NCBI GenBank assembly: GCA_030017655.1
Contig: JASEIM010000009.1
Span: 18,202-82,201, forward strand
Reading direction: 5' to 3'
Source of the DNA: Methanobacterium sp.
Lineage (GTDB): Archaea; Methanobacteriota; Methanobacteria; Methanobacteriales; Methanobacteriaceae
DNA: 64,000 nt
Shown here: positions 63,902 through 64,000 of the stretch, one piece after another
Layout: every line of letters begins with the position of its first letter
Position numbering within the stretch: position 1 is the stretch's first letter
Made by a program: the position numbers and the translations under genes
The notes under the pieces: model-generated
Databases searched by the model: none
What the model was told of the DNA's origin: nothing
What the model saw: the letters and a program-made list of their open reading frames with translations, nothing else

Positions 63902-64000
63902 TTAGATAGTAAAAAAATTATAATAGATTTAGATATGGGGTGCATCATCTAAAACTGCAGATAAACGGAGTTTTTAGATTCTCAAAATAATTTAAAAATA

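Overview
The window looks like a chromosomal segment of a mesophilic methanogen of the order Methanobacteriales, most likely Methanobacterium. The DNA is AT-rich and genes start behind strong GGAGG or GGTGA ribosome-binding sites. The gene content is archaeal and methanogenic: HdrA of heterodisulfide reductase, the nickel chelatase CfbA for coenzyme F430, coenzyme F390 synthetase, methanogenesis marker 11, a DmrX-like iron-sulfur flavoprotein, RadA, multi-OB-fold RPA, archaeal-type S-adenosylmethionine synthetase, TruD, Lrp regulators and a UbiD-type decarboxylase probably of the archaeal mevalonate pathway. The assignment to genus is inference. No rRNA, tRNA, CRISPR array, intact insertion sequence or prophage was seen.

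Layout. 1-3.6 kb: a partial ileS and mat, separated by about 0.7 kb of non-coding DNA with two hairpin-rich blocks. 4-5.1 kb: an intact small lipoprotein and a frameshifted second lipoprotein gene. 5.5-9.2 kb: small genes (DUF192, V4R plus roadblock pair, HEAT repeat, LigD-type phosphoesterase, iron-sulfur flavoprotein). 9.4-18.8 kb, all minus strand: glyA, DUF169, hdrA, an AEC carrier, radA and RPA. 19-25 kb, plus strand: leuC-leuD-leuB, a cysteine desulfurase, a 28-residue membrane peptide, ribH and marker 11. 25-31.4 kb: a glycosyltransferase, tandem-domain PurE, a small Cys/TM protein, a UbiD-family enzyme, a PepSY protein and an M28-like protein. 31.5-35.2 kb, minus: a RidA pseudogene, amrS, thiL, cfbA and a DUF35 protein. 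35.5-38.8 kb: two membrane-anchored pseudopilin-like proteins and an ArsA/Get3 ATPase. 38.9-41.6 kb, minus: an MgtE-like transporter, an Lrp regulator and a PhoU/TrkA-C protein, probably one ion-transport unit. 41.7-47 kb: nadE, cutA, leuS, a ferritin-like protein and a FAH-family protein. 47.2-53.4 kb: a MacB-type ABC transporter and an accessory zone described below. 53.5-63.9 kb: hisG, dadD, a HAD hydrolase, an NCS2 permease, TrkH, a DUF3795 pseudogene, F390 synthetase, truD and a secreted protein.

The most unusual part is 47-53.4 kb. Two paralogous cassettes, each a winged-helix regulator plus a small multi-spanning membrane protein, flank about 2 kb without intact genes. That stretch holds a decayed membrane-protein gene, two copies of a promoter/operator-like block related to the one upstream of the ABC operon, and three related hairpin-rich elements sharing a GGAG-TC-CCGCC block, a GATAATTAAG block and a CCCACC-loop hairpin. 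These elements are my best candidate for an undescribed structured RNA or regulatory DNA family. A second unexplained pattern is a dispersed family of short perfect hairpins strung together (mosaics) beside several genes, with the 15-mer AAAATCGAAGATTTT recurring exactly at three loci.

The window also carries many decayed genes for its size: a lipoprotein, an alpha/beta hydrolase, RidA, a small membrane protein, a glycosyltransferase with an internal deletion, and DUF3795 with an in-frame stop. This suggests continuing loss of accessory genes around a stable housekeeping backbone.
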